Positions 43,198 through 52,476 of a stretch of DNA of 64,000 nucleotides are shown in pieces. The notes below the pieces were generated by a model that saw nothing but the letters and a program-made list of their open reading frames with translations, searched no databases and was not told where the DNA came from. Each line of letters opens with the position of its first letter. The stretch's first letter is position 1. Origin of the DNA: a filamentous cyanobacterium ESFC-1 (GTDB lineage: Bacteria; Cyanobacteriota; Cyanobacteriia; Cyanobacteriales; Spirulinaceae). Location of the stretch: NCBI GenBank assembly GCA_000380225.1, contig KB904821.1:1986318-2050317 (forward strand), in the 5' to 3' direction. Made by a program: the position numbers and the translations under genes.

Positions 43198-44127
43198 CTA
43201 ACTTAAAATTTGGTCATCGAGGGAAAAATCGATTTCGGCTTCGTGACGCTTGGAAGCCAGATAATCTTGAGTAAATGAATCTTTTAAACCGGAAACCAGA
43301 TCGAATTGGGGTTGCCAATCTAAATCTGTTTTGGCTTGGTGAATATCAGCGAAAAAGTGTTGTAAGCGAATCGGAAAAGCCTTGCGCTTGCCGAAATCAA
43401 ACTGTTTCGGGTCGTAATAGACGAATTTTAAAGAATCGGGGGATTTTCCGGCAGCCGCCGCGCAAGCTTTCGCGAGGCCAGTAAAGGTCACATAGCGATC
43501 GCCCGAAATATTGTAAATTTTACCCTTGGCTGTCTCATTCCCTAATACTGCTGCCATGGCCGCGGCTAAATCGTAGACGTGACCGAATTGGGTAATGTGC
43601 AAGCCGTTTCCGGGAATGGGGATGGGGCGATCGCGCACAATCCGGTCAAAAAACCACGCTTCTAAGTCATTATAATTCTGGGGCCCGTAGATATACGTCG
43701 GACGAATCGAAGTCCAGGGTAAAGCGGAAGTGGCAAAATAGGCTTCGGTGTCGGCTTTGCCCTTATGACGGCTTTTCGGGTCGGTTGCGTCTTCTTCCCG
43801 ATGGGGCATTTGGTCGGTGGGTAAATAAACCCCTGCCGAACTAACATAGACAAAATGCTGTACTTTGTCTTTATACATTTCGGCGAGGGGCTGGGTATGA
43901 CTCAACTCCCGACCATTGTTATCGAAAATCGCATCAAAGTCCTGTCCGGCTAACTTTGCTTTCAAATCCTCTGGAGACTTGCGATCGCCGTGAATTTGTT
44001 CGATATTATCTACCGGAGGCGGATTATTGCCCCGATTGAACAAAACAACCTCATGATTTTGTTTCACTAAAATTTGGGTCAGATACACCCCAATAAAACG
44101 GGTTCCCCCCATGATTAAAATTCGCAT
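43198..44127 (-). CDS. CSP41b-like NAD-dependent epimerase/dehydratase family protein, 309 aa
   Basis: Rossmann start MRILIMGGTRFIGVYLTQIL, FDAIFDNNGRELSHTQPLAE, HFVYVSSAGVYLPTDQMPH, SIRPTYIYGPQNYNDLEAWF and QFGHVYDLAAAMAAVLGN. The pattern matches the cyanobacterial/plastid CSP41b group, atypical SDRs that bind and cleave RNA in plants. The catalytic Tyr-x-x-x-Lys is absent (RHKGK at that place), which fits a non-enzymatic SDR. Assignment to CSP41b is by recall of motifs. Confidence 0.82.
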   Translation of the reverse strand: MRILIMGGTRFIGVYLTQILVKQNHEVVLFNRGNNPPPVDNIEQIHGDRKSPEDLKAKLAGQDFDAIFDNNGRELSHTQPLAEMYKDKVQHFVYVSSAGVYLPTDQMPHREEDATDPKSRHKGKADTEAYFATSALPWTSIRPTYIYGPQNYNDLEAWFFDRIVRDRPIPIPGNGLHITQFGHVYDLAAAMAAVLGNETAKGKIYNISGDRYVTFTGLAKACAAAAGKSPDSLKFVYYDPKQFDFGKRKAFPIRLQHFFADIHQAKTDLDWQPQFDLVSGLKDSFTQDYLASKRHEAEIDFSLDDQILS

Positions 44128-44158
44128 ATTATTCTCTCCTAAGCGTCTGTTTTACCCT

Positions 44159-46261
44159 CTAACATTCAACCACAACCCCTTCACTTTCTTCGCCAATGCG
44201 ATTCACCGCACAAAGGGCATAAATTCCTGGAGAAATCGGAGTCGCGGTTGTGGTAGCCGGGAAAATGCGATCGAGTTTATAGGTTTCCCCCACTTTCTGA
44301 TATAGCGTCCAAGCCCGCACTAAATCCCCCCCAACAGCATTCCAGCGCAATTGATTATCAATTACCCGTAAACCCGTGGGGAGGGGCGGTGGTAGGGCTT
44401 CTAAGGACGAGATAACTGGAACTAAGGCAGCTTGGGGGTAAATTTCTTGTTGGAACTTAGCGTTTACATTTTCCGGGTTGTCCATAAAGACTTTGACGCT
44501 GAAAAAGATATTCCCCAAGGCTTGTTTATTGGCAGAATTGCGGGTAATCTCGATTTGTCGCTCAAATTCGGCAAAAGTCCACCCCGGTTCGCCAATTCTG
44601 CGTAGATTATTGCCCACATAAATATGGGTATTTTGGGGATTATTGGCCGCCCACCATTGCAGCAAGGTACTATAACTTTGGGCAGTTTGGTCGGTACGCC
44701 AATACAGTTGCGGGGCGACATAATCTAACCAACCTTCAGCCAGCCATTTTTTCGGGTCGGAAAATATCTGGTCGTATTGGTCTAAGCCTTCAATACCAGG
44801 GGGTTCGCCGGGGCGATAAATGCCAAAGGGACTAATGCCAAATTTGACATGAGATTTGACTTCGTGGATGCCTTGGGAAAGGCGTTGGACAATGGTATTG
44901 ACGTTGTTGCGTCGCCAATCGTTACGGCTGAGGGTTCCCCCTCCATCTCGATAAGCTTGATACACCGCATCATCAGGAAATATCTCGTTGGGGATGGGGA
45001 AGGGGTAAAAGTAATCGTCGAGGTGAATGCCGTCTACATCGTAGCGACGGACGACATCGAGAATAACGTTGTAAATCCGGTCTTGGACGGCTTTCACACC
45101 GGGGTCCATCCAGCGTTTTGTGCCGTAAGTATATACGGCATCGGGATACAAGGCTTCGAGGTGGGGCAGGATATTGGGGGGCGTTTGGGAGGAGGTTTTG
45201 GCCCGGTAGAGGTTGAACCAAGCGTGAAATTCTAGGTTGCGTTTACGGCATTCGGCGATCGCGAAGGCCAAGGGGTCATAATAAGGGGTGGGGGGTTTGC
45301 CCGGCGTACCCGTTAACCACAAACTCCAGGGTTCGAGTCCTGACGGGTAAAAGGCATCCCCTTCGGCGCGAATTTGCAGGATAATGGCGTTCAGGTTGAG
45401 ACTCACGGCGCGATCGCACAACTTAATCCATTCTTGCTGTTGTTCGACTGGGGTTAAGTCCCGTCGCGACGGCCAGTTAAGATTCCACACCGAACCGACC
45501 CAAACCCCCCGAAACTCCCGATTATGGCTAACTTTGACTGTCGGTGGTAAGGGCGGCGGTACGATGTACGACGAGGCAATAGGAGACATCCGCCCTAGTT
45601 GTACCAAGGCTTGATACAACATGGCCGCCATTTCACCCCGCGTTACCGATTGGTTGGGGTTGAGGCGTTTGAGGTCGGGATAATTGACCACCATGCCTTT
45701 TGCCGTGGCAATTTTGACTTGTCCAAGGGCGTAGTTGGGAATACGACTAAAGTCGAGATAAAAGTTAGCCAGGTTAATTTCGGTGTTGCTTTGCAGCTTT
45801 AAGCCATTCACCAGGGCAATGAGGGTGTGGGCTTTGGTAATGCCCGCGTTGGGGCGAAATTGTTGCTGGGGATAACCTGAAATAAAGCCCATGCGATAGG
45901 CTTTGTTAATGGCGGTCGTCGCCCAAAAATTGGCAGCAAGGTCGGTAAATTGGATTGCAGGTCGTATCAGGTCTAAAGAGAAGGCACTGCTAACGAGGGC
46001 GGCAAACTGGGCGCGATTCACGACGATATTCGGTTGGAAGGTGCCGTCGGGAAAGCCGCTAATAATGCCTTGGGCGGCGAGGGCTTCGATAAAGGGTTTG
46101 GCCCAGTGGTTGGTCAAGTCCGAAAAACTGGGACTGGTGGGACTGATCGCGGCGGTGTCAACGCTAACGACCACAGGATATTGGCCGGGAGCGAGATCGG
46201 CAACGGGTGCTGTTAATATATCGTTGCGGTTGACTGTCCCTAGGGTTTCGATTCTTTTCAT
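44159..46261 (-). CDS. SLH-domain glycoside hydrolase-like protein (GHL10/DUF187), 700 aa
   Basis: Three SLH repeats at about 43-215 (FSDLTNHWAKPFIEALAAQG, FTDLAANFWATTAINKAYRM, ATAKGMVVNYPDLKRLNPNQ). A (beta/alpha)8 hydrolase-like domain follows at about 245-590: REFRGVWVGSVWNLNWPSRR, NAIILQIRAEGDAFYP, RKRNLEFHAWFNLYRA, VDGIHLDDYFYPFP, KFGISPFGIYRPG. A short beta-rich C-terminus ends the protein. GHL10 enzymes act on cell-envelope glycans such as peptidoglycan (family knowledge). SLH domains imply an envelope location, yet no signal peptide is visible after the ATG at 46261. Confidence 0.9.
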   Translation of the reverse strand: MKRIETLGTVNRNDILTAPVADLAPGQYPVVVSVDTAAISPTSPSFSDLTNHWAKPFIEALAAQGIISGFPDGTFQPNIVVNRAQFAALVSSAFSLDLIRPAIQFTDLAANFWATTAINKAYRMGFISGYPQQQFRPNAGITKAHTLIALVNGLKLQSNTEINLANFYLDFSRIPNYALGQVKIATAKGMVVNYPDLKRLNPNQSVTRGEMAAMLYQALVQLGRMSPIASSYIVPPPLPPTVKVSHNREFRGVWVGSVWNLNWPSRRDLTPVEQQQEWIKLCDRAVSLNLNAIILQIRAEGDAFYPSGLEPWSLWLTGTPGKPPTPYYDPLAFAIAECRKRNLEFHAWFNLYRAKTSSQTPPNILPHLEALYPDAVYTYGTKRWMDPGVKAVQDRIYNVILDVVRRYDVDGIHLDDYFYPFPIPNEIFPDDAVYQAYRDGGGTLSRNDWRRNNVNTIVQRLSQGIHEVKSHVKFGISPFGIYRPGEPPGIEGLDQYDQIFSDPKKWLAEGWLDYVAPQLYWRTDQTAQSYSTLLQWWAANNPQNTHIYVGNNLRRIGEPGWTFAEFERQIEITRNSANKQALGNIFFSVKVFMDNPENVNAKFQQEIYPQAALVPVISSLEALPPPLPTGLRVIDNQLRWNAVGGDLVRAWTLYQKVGETYKLDRIFPATTTATPISPGIYALCAVNRIGEESEGVVVEC

Positions 46262-46576
46262 GCGGAATCTGGGTGGGTTGCTTAGAACTTAGATACAGTT
46301 AGAAACAGGGCAGCTTTCCATCGTAAACCCCTCATTTTGCTTGGAAGTGCTGCAAATCCTGATTGTCTAACATGACGGAGGAAACTGCTGTTATTGTAGT
46401 GGAATCTGGCATTGGGCATAGGGTTTGACAACTCCAAGACCCCGATCGCGAATTTTACGGCGCATCAGGGTTGTTATGATTTTATATTGAGCTTTGTTTG
46501 GGCTAATTTTCACCGACTTGGTTAATTTGGTGATAGTTTAGGATTGGAATTTTTCAAGGTAAAACTGTTGAAACCT

Positions 46577-47158
46577 ATGATCCAATTTTTTGGAGATTAT
46601 CTGACAAATTTATCCGAAAGTCGAGAATACTTGATTATTGGCTTTTCTCCGGGATCGGTTCCTTTGAAACAACGGTGGCGCAATAACGGTTTGTCGGCGG
46701 ATTTTTTGGCGGATTATTTCGCGACTTTTTTTCCGAGTTCAGAAAATAATCAAGAAGATGACGAACGACAAAATGAAGTTAAAAGCGCCATTGGCTATAT
46801 TGCCAATGAGTTGATTGAAAATGCGATGAAATTTAACGATCCGCAAACCAATAAACCCATTGATATTGCGCTCCATTTACGCAGCGATCGCATCATTTTT
46901 ATGATTACCAATAGCGTCGCGCCTGAGAAGGTTCCAGGCTTTCAGACGTATATCCAACGGATATTAGCGTCCGATCCGGCTGATTTGTATATCGAGCAGT
47001 TAGAGAAAAATGCCGAAAGCGAACAGGTAGAAGCCTCGCAATTGGGCTACTTGACCATTTTGAATGATTATGATGCCAAGTTGGGGTGGAAATTTGAAAA
47101 GTGCGACTCGGATCGGGGCGCGATCGCGGTAACCAGTATGGTACAACTCGCAGTCTAG
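46577..47158 (+). CDS. Slr1658-like regulator (ATPase-like fold), about 193 aa
   Basis: Contains a GHKL-like N-box region, YIANELIENAMKFNDPQTNK, and LGYLTILNDYDAKLGWKFEK. This is the pattern of the cyanobacterial Slr1658-type regulators found beside a STAS protein. ATG at 46577 is preferred; the frame opens at a TTG (46544). It sits 26 bp before the STAS gene, implying a kinase-like/antagonist switch pair. The name is from memory of the family, so moderate confidence. Confidence 0.7.
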   Translation: MIQFFGDYLTNLSESREYLIIGFSPGSVPLKQRWRNNGLSADFLADYFATFFPSSENNQEDDERQNEVKSAIGYIANELIENAMKFNDPQTNKPIDIALHLRSDRIIFMITNSVAPEKVPGFQTYIQRILASDPADLYIEQLEKNAESEQVEASQLGYLTILNDYDAKLGWKFEKCDSDRGAIAVTSMVQLAV

Positions 47159-47184
47159 ATATTTGCAAGGAGTAGTTTGAGGGA

Positions 47185-47529
47185 ATGGAAATTAAAACAG
47201 AGGCTTATTCAGTTTGGTACGACCCCGAACAAGCAACTATTAATTGCCAAGGTTCGTTGCGTTTAAGTGGGATGAAAGAATATCAACCCATTATCGATTT
47301 GCTTAATTCAGTCACAGAACAGCAACCGGAAGCCATTATTTTAAATTTACAAGAACTGGAGTTTTTAAACAGTTCTGGTATTAATGTTTTATCTAAATTT
47401 GTGATTCGGATTCGCCAGCAAAAAAATATTGCCATGACGGTTTTAGGGGGAAAGGATATTCCTTGGCAAGGGAAATCTCTGAAAAATTTAAAGCGTTTGA
47501 TGCCTTCGTTAGAACTGAATTGGCGCTAA
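47185..47529 (+). CDS. STAS domain protein, Slr1659-like, 114 aa
   Basis: Anti-sigma-antagonist type STAS fold: ATINCQGSLRLSGMKEYQPI, AIILNLQELEFLNSSGINVL (the Ser-Ser-Gly phosphorylation site region) and MTVLGGKDIPWQGKSLKNLK. Follows the Slr1658-like gene and probably forms its partner. The regulated target is unknown. Confidence 0.8.
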   Translation: MEIKTEAYSVWYDPEQATINCQGSLRLSGMKEYQPIIDLLNSVTEQQPEAIILNLQELEFLNSSGINVLSKFVIRIRQQKNIAMTVLGGKDIPWQGKSLKNLKRLMPSLELNWR

Positions 47530-47585
47530 GATAGTAAAATATCTTCTCAGGCTCGGTATGATTTTTTCCGTTCTGACTTAATTTC

Positions 47586-48626
47586 ATGGTTTTACCTGTG
47601 GTGGCGATCGCGACAACTGCCGAGCGAATCATTCTTCTACCACCGTTTTTGTTTGGTTTGGTGGTGTGTACGGCTTCTCTGTTTGTTTCTCGCTCGTCTA
47701 CAAAGACGCAATCTGTCCCCCGTCTCGATCCCGAAGATGAAACCCTCACGGTTTATCCTCTCGCTTGTTTGTTAGAGGATGCGCCCGCGACAGTGTTAAA
47801 GGGTCAGGCTTATCTTTGGGCGACTCCTTTAATGTCTCCCCTGGCTTGCTGTTTTGAAGATGCTCCCCCTGGCAGTTTACAGGGTCAGGCTTGCCGTTGG
47901 GCGACTCCTTTAATGTCTCCCCTGGCTTGCTGTTTTGAAGATGCCCCCCCTGGCAGTTTACAGGGTCAGGCTTGCCGTTGGGCGACTCCTTTAATTTCTC
48001 CCTTTGCTTGTGTCGTCGAGGGGTTGTGGTTGGCGTTTTATCGAGAGCATTTGGGGCAGAAAGGCATTCATTACTGGGATTGGCGCAATCAACCTTTTGT
48101 GCAGCAAGTGAAGCCAGAGTTGTCGTTATTGCTGGATTTACCCGAAGCCACAGGAGCAACCCGGCAGATTCTAACACAGTTGGCTCGGCCTTCTTCGGAT
48201 TGGCCGTTGGGATCGCGCCAGCAGTTTCAGGTTTGGCACAACATCGCCTTATCTCGTTACGGTCAAACCCGCTTGAGCGAGATTTATCAAGTATGTTATG
48301 GCGCAGATTGGGATACGATTGAAAAATTAACCGCGATCGCGAATACCAAGATATTAGACCCGAAAACCCCTTGGTGGCAGGTGCTAGGAGTCGCCGCAAC
48401 CGCTTCACCGTCTCAAGTGGAAAAAGCCTACAAACAACTCCTCAAACGCTGGCATCCCGATCTCAATCCCTACGAAGAAGCAACCCTCATTACTGCCCGC
48501 ATTAATGGGGCTTACGAGCAATTTAAAACCCGCCAAACCCCGAAACCGCGTCCAGTCGCGGCCAAGTCTTCGGTCAGTTTACGGCAGTTATTCCAAAAGG
48601 GTTTGGGCTGGTTGCGACAACGCTAA
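47586..48626 (+). CDS. Membrane-anchored J-domain protein with internal 81-bp repeats, 346 aa
   Basis: An N-terminal hydrophobic segment (LLPPFLFGLVVCTASLFVS) may anchor it. Residues 57-137 are three 27-residue repeats (SPLACCFEDAPPGSLQGQAC type). A middle part (FYREHLGQKGIHYWDWRNQP) has no recognised family. The C-terminal J domain is about 265-320: WWQVLGVAATASPSQVEKAY, with HPD in LKRWHPDLNP, so it can stimulate an Hsp70. The repeat lies between anchor and body and is absent from ordinary J proteins. Confidence 0.8.
   Translation: MVLPVVAIATTAERIILLPPFLFGLVVCTASLFVSRSSTKTQSVPRLDPEDETLTVYPLACLLEDAPATVLKGQAYLWATPLMSPLACCFEDAPPGSLQGQACRWATPLMSPLACCFEDAPPGSLQGQACRWATPLISPFACVVEGLWLAFYREHLGQKGIHYWDWRNQPFVQQVKPELSLLLDLPEATGATRQILTQLARPSSDWPLGSRQQFQVWHNIALSRYGQTRLSEIYQVCYGADWDTIEKLTAIANTKILDPKTPWWQVLGVAATASPSQVEKAYKQLLKRWHPDLNPYEEATLITARINGAYEQFKTRQTPKPRPVAAKSSVSLRQLFQKGLGWLRQR
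47754..47996 (+). repeat. Three 81-bp tandem repeats within the J-domain gene
   Basis: Units 47754-47834 (diverged), 47835-47915 and 47916-47996. The last two differ at only about two bases, so the duplication is recent. The frame is kept, 27 residues per unit. Confidence 0.92.
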
Positions 48627-48707
48627 GGGGAGATATCCCCGCAATCTAACGCTGAGGTAACGATGGTGGTTTGCGAGGATTTTTTTGAAGATGGTTTGTA
48701 TTATTAA

Positions 48708-49211
48708 ATGACCCAACCCGAAACACCACCTCCGAGCGCTCGTCAACGAGAACATCAAGCCAATGAACGTACCTTTTTGGCTTGGTTGCGAACCGCGATC
48801 GCCCTGATTGGGTTTGGTTTCGCGATCGCGCGGTTTGGGCTGTTTTTACAGCAATTTCAAGCAACTTTTGAATCTTCCCAAACACCGATTTCTTCTTTTT
48901 TAACTTCAGAAACCTTGGGGGTAGGATTGGCGATCGCGGGCATTATTATTATTGCTTTAGCTTTGTGGAATTATAACCGCGTTTATCATCAAATCGAACA
49001 AGCCCGTTATCAACCGAATCGTTTATTAGTGTGGTTAACGGGGGGATTGGTGATTGTGTTGGGTGTGTTGAGTTTACCGTTGATTTTGTTGCGTCAACCC
49101 ACCTTTAAACCCCCCTCAAATGCTTCTCCTGTCGAAGTTCCGATGGATGGTAATTATATCCCGTTTGTGTGGCGCAAGAAACGAGGTAAAAAACCAAGAT
49201 TGCATCGTTAA
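48708..49211 (+). CDS. DUF202/YidH family membrane protein, 167 aa
   Basis: Starts with ANERTFLAWLRTAIALIGFG, the DUF202 signature, followed by two more membrane helices (GVGLAIAGIIIIALALWNYN and LLVWLTGGLVIVLGVLSLPL). A basic C-terminal tail (WRKKRGKKPRLHR). Function unknown. Its stop overlaps the convergent kinase gene by 4 bp. Confidence 0.9.
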   Translation: MTQPETPPPSARQREHQANERTFLAWLRTAIALIGFGFAIARFGLFLQQFQATFESSQTPISSFLTSETLGVGLAIAGIIIIALALWNYNRVYHQIEQARYQPNRLLVWLTGGLVIVLGVLSLPLILLRQPTFKPPSNASPVEVPMDGNYIPFVWRKKRGKKPRLHR

Positions 49212-52200
49212 TGAACTATTTGTTCTTGCTGAGTTTGACAGCGATCGCGATACAAAGCAGCGACTTTATCTTGAGGATTAATAGCCAAAATGGTATTAAA
49301 TTGGGCTTGGGCTGCGGCATAGTTTTCGGCTTCATAAAGTTGCAAAGCCTGTTCGTATTCTCGTAAAGTTTTTTGTTTTAGGTGGAATTGTTTTTCTGGG
49401 TCACCATTGATCGCTTCGTAAAGCGAAACAGCTTGATTTTTACCTTTAACTTTCACCCGGTCAAGATAGCGTAAAATATAGGGATGTCCGGCTTCGAGAC
49501 GTTCTAAAATCGCTTCGCTGATAATAATTCCGACTCCATAAGTTTTGGTTAAAGTTTCTAAGCGAGAGGCTAAATTAACGGAATCGGCAATGACGGTACT
49601 ATCCATGCGTTGTTGTTCTCCTACTGTACCAATCATCAAGCTACCGTAGTGAATCCCGATGCCAATTTGAACGGGTTGCGCTCCTTTTTTGACTTGGGTT
49701 TGATTGAAGGTTTGGACTTGTTGTTGCATCGCGATCGCGCAGTCTACTGCATGGGTAACGGTTTCGGGAAATAAGGCCATAATTGCATCACCGATGTATT
49801 TATCGATAAAGCCTTTTTGAGCGCGAATAAGCGGGCTAATTTGACTCAGATAATCATTGATAAAATCAAAGTTTTCTTCCGGGGTCATGCCTTCAGAAAT
49901 GGTGGTGAAAGACCGCATATCAGAAAACAGAATAGACATTTCCTTGGCCACGCGATCGCCGAGTTGTACATCAATAATACTGTCTCGTCCTAAGAATCCG
50001 AGGAAGTCTTGAGGAACAAAACGAGCATAGGAAATATTAATGCGAGCGAGGTTTAAATGGGTTTTAATTCGGGCGAGTAATTCTTTTTTAGAAAAGGGTT
50101 TGAGTAAGTAATCATTTGCCCCACAAGCAAAACCTTCTAAAACATCAGTATCGCGGTTTTTAGCGGTTAACATAACAATGGGTAATTGACTGGGTAAAAA
50201 TAATTCGCGGATTTTTTGGGCGACTTCATACCCGGTTAAATGGGGCATCATTACGTCTAATAAGATTAAATCGGGTTGTAACCCTTGATCGAGTAAACGC
50301 AGGGCTTCTAAGCCATTTTGGGCTTGAATGACGCAATAATTTTCGAGGGAGAGGTTGTTGAGTAAAATTTGGAGGTTGATGGGTTCGTCATCAACAATTA
50401 AGATTTTTATATTATTACTATCTGCGGATAAATTAAGCTGAAGACGGGTCGCAGATTCTTCCCCTAAACTTTGGACTTGATTAAGCCGAGGAGGAGAAAA
50501 TTCCCCAGTCGATTGTATGGGGTTTTGTTCTTGAGCCACAGGTAAGCTAAAACTAAAACAAGACCCTTGTCCGAGGGTGGATTCTACCCAGATTTCCCCG
50601 GCTTGTAACTCGACTAAACGCTGAGTCACGGTTAAGCCTAATCCCGTTCCTCCGTAGTTTCTAGAAGTCGAACCATCCCCTTGTTCAAAGGACTCAAAAA
50701 TGCGGTTTAATTGTTCTGGTGCGATTCCAATTCCGGTATCTTTGATGTGAGTAATAATCCGAGGGGGGGTTGAGCTTTCATCGAGTTTGGTAATGACTTC
50801 GATGGTTCCGGTTTCGGTAAACTTGATAGCGTTTCCTAACAGGTTGTAGAGGATTTGTTGGACGCGGTTTTCATCGGCTGCAACTAAGGGAAGGGCGCGA
50901 TCGCTCTTGTCGATAATGTCGAGGGATTTGTTTTTAATCAGATGATTAGATAGAGCAATTGTGACTTTGATTAAAGCTTGGAGATCGACGGGTTTAATCT
51001 GTAGCTCCATGCGATTGTTTTTGAGCTTGGAGAAGTCGAGAATATCATTAACTAAACTGGCTAATCTGCGACTGCTGGCCATGACTAAATCGAGGTTGTC
51101 GGTGGCTTTAGAGGGGAGTTTTCCGGCAATTCCATCGAGTAAGCTTTCAGTAATCCCAATAATGCCATAGAGGGGAGTTCGCAGTTCGTGGGAGGTATTG
51201 GCTAGAAAGTCGTCTTTGAGTTTGTCGAGTTTTCGCAGGTCTTTGTTTTTGGTTTCAATTTCCTCAAAAGAAGCTTGAAGTTGACTGGCCATACTGTTAA
51301 AGACTTTGGCTAAAATGCCTAATTCATCTTTTGAATGGGTTTTAACTTTTTGCTTGAGTTTTCCTTGGGCGATCGCGTCTGCGGCTTCTGTTAATTCGCG
51401 GATGGGTTTGACAATATTAGTCGCAACAAGCCAAGTTGAAAGAGAAACAATGGTTAAAACTAAAAGACCAATCAGTAAAGAGAAAAAGGAAAATTGACGC
51501 GCTTGAGCATAAAAGCTGGCTTCGGTTTGTTGGACAATAATCCCCCAACCCACTTCGGGAACAGAAGCGGTATAGCACACCCATTTTACGCCGTTTTCGT
51601 CTACAAACGTTCCCCATCCTTGTCGTTTCGATCTGAGTTTTTGAACGGTAGGATAGTTGCTCAAATTGCGAACTTCTTGGCTGTCGCTAACATTGAGTAA
51701 TTCTTGGAATTGTTCGGGAACAGAGCTTAAATCTGAATGAGCGAGTAAGTTATTTTGACTGTCTACCACAATCGCGATCGCCCCCGGATCGAAATTCACT
51801 TCGCTAACATGATTGGAGACATCATCGAGGGCTGTAGACATAGAAACGACACCAATCAATCCCTCAGTATTATTGCGAATCGGAGCCGCAAAACTCACGG
51901 AAGGTTTGGGATAAGTGCGACCAATTAAAATTTGCCGGGGGGCTTGTTTTCCCTTCAGGGCTTCTTTAAAATAAGTGCGATCGCGATAATTGGTAAGTTC
52001 TTTATCATCACTACGAGCTAGATTAAAACCTTCAATATTGATAGTATGTAATAAATAAATTTCTTGATAAACTTCATCCGTCGCATCTAAAGCGGGTTTT
52101 TGTATCTCTGGATTCATGCTCACAATATCGGGTTGACGGCTCAGATTGGTAATAATATTCACCATATTGCGGTCCCATTGCTCGATATGAATCCGTAAAG

Positions 52201-52360
52201 ATTCGGTTTTCGTTTCTAACTCGGTTTTCGCATCTTCGGTGAGTGCAACGCGACTGCGGTAACTCGCGATCGCCATAGCCACAGTCATCGGTAAAACTAC
52301 CGTCAAAGAAATAATTAATGTAATCCGGAGTCGTAAACCAAAAACTTTTTTGGGTTTCAT
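49208..52360 (-). CDS. Hybrid sensor kinase with receiver and nucleotide cyclase domains, 1050 aa
   Basis: Order: membrane helix (about 12-34), extracytoplasmic dCache-like sensor (to about 285), second helix, HAMP, HisKA with the phospho-His in DFLANTSHELRTPLYGIIG, HATPase (NRVQQILYNLLGNAIKF, DTGIGI, GTGLGL), receiver (ILIVDDEPINLQ, LILLDVMMPHLTGYE, LLKPFSKKEL) and a class III cyclase domain (SILFSDMRSFTTISEGMTPE, DKYIGDAIMALFP, GIGIHYGSLMIGTVGEQQRM). Both metal-binding Asp residues of the cyclase are present. A short TPR-like tail follows. The cyclase product (cAMP or cGMP) cannot be settled by eye. The ligand of the Cache domain is unknown. Confidence 0.93.
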   Translation of the reverse strand: MKPKKVFGLRLRITLIISLTVVLPMTVAMAIASYRSRVALTEDAKTELETKTESLRIHIEQWDRNMVNIITNLSRQPDIVSMNPEIQKPALDATDEVYQEIYLLHTINIEGFNLARSDDKELTNYRDRTYFKEALKGKQAPRQILIGRTYPKPSVSFAAPIRNNTEGLIGVVSMSTALDDVSNHVSEVNFDPGAIAIVVDSQNNLLAHSDLSSVPEQFQELLNVSDSQEVRNLSNYPTVQKLRSKRQGWGTFVDENGVKWVCYTASVPEVGWGIIVQQTEASFYAQARQFSFFSLLIGLLVLTIVSLSTWLVATNIVKPIRELTEAADAIAQGKLKQKVKTHSKDELGILAKVFNSMASQLQASFEEIETKNKDLRKLDKLKDDFLANTSHELRTPLYGIIGITESLLDGIAGKLPSKATDNLDLVMASSRRLASLVNDILDFSKLKNNRMELQIKPVDLQALIKVTIALSNHLIKNKSLDIIDKSDRALPLVAADENRVQQILYNLLGNAIKFTETGTIEVITKLDESSTPPRIITHIKDTGIGIAPEQLNRIFESFEQGDGSTSRNYGGTGLGLTVTQRLVELQAGEIWVESTLGQGSCFSFSLPVAQEQNPIQSTGEFSPPRLNQVQSLGEESATRLQLNLSADSNNIKILIVDDEPINLQILLNNLSLENYCVIQAQNGLEALRLLDQGLQPDLILLDVMMPHLTGYEVAQKIRELFLPSQLPIVMLTAKNRDTDVLEGFACGANDYLLKPFSKKELLARIKTHLNLARINISYARFVPQDFLGFLGRDSIIDVQLGDRVAKEMSILFSDMRSFTTISEGMTPEENFDFINDYLSQISPLIRAQKGFIDKYIGDAIMALFPETVTHAVDCAIAMQQQVQTFNQTQVKKGAQPVQIGIGIHYGSLMIGTVGEQQRMDSTVIADSVNLASRLETLTKTYGVGIIISEAILERLEAGHPYILRYLDRVKVKGKNQAVSLYEAINGDPEKQFHLKQKTLREYEQALQLYEAENYAAAQAQFNTILAINPQDKVAALYRDRCQTQQEQIVH

Positions 52361-52476
52361 CGATTTGCAAGAATAGAGGTTAACTCAATCATCAGATTAA
52401 GGAAAATTTTACCGCGATCGCCCCCCATTTGAGTCAAAGTGAAGTACGATCTAAAGTATTTAATTGTGTAAGTTAA

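Noticed and set aside
45325-45350. tRNA T-arm-like GGTTCGAGTCC
   Set aside because: It lies within the GHL10 coding sequence and no acceptor or anticodon arms can be formed.
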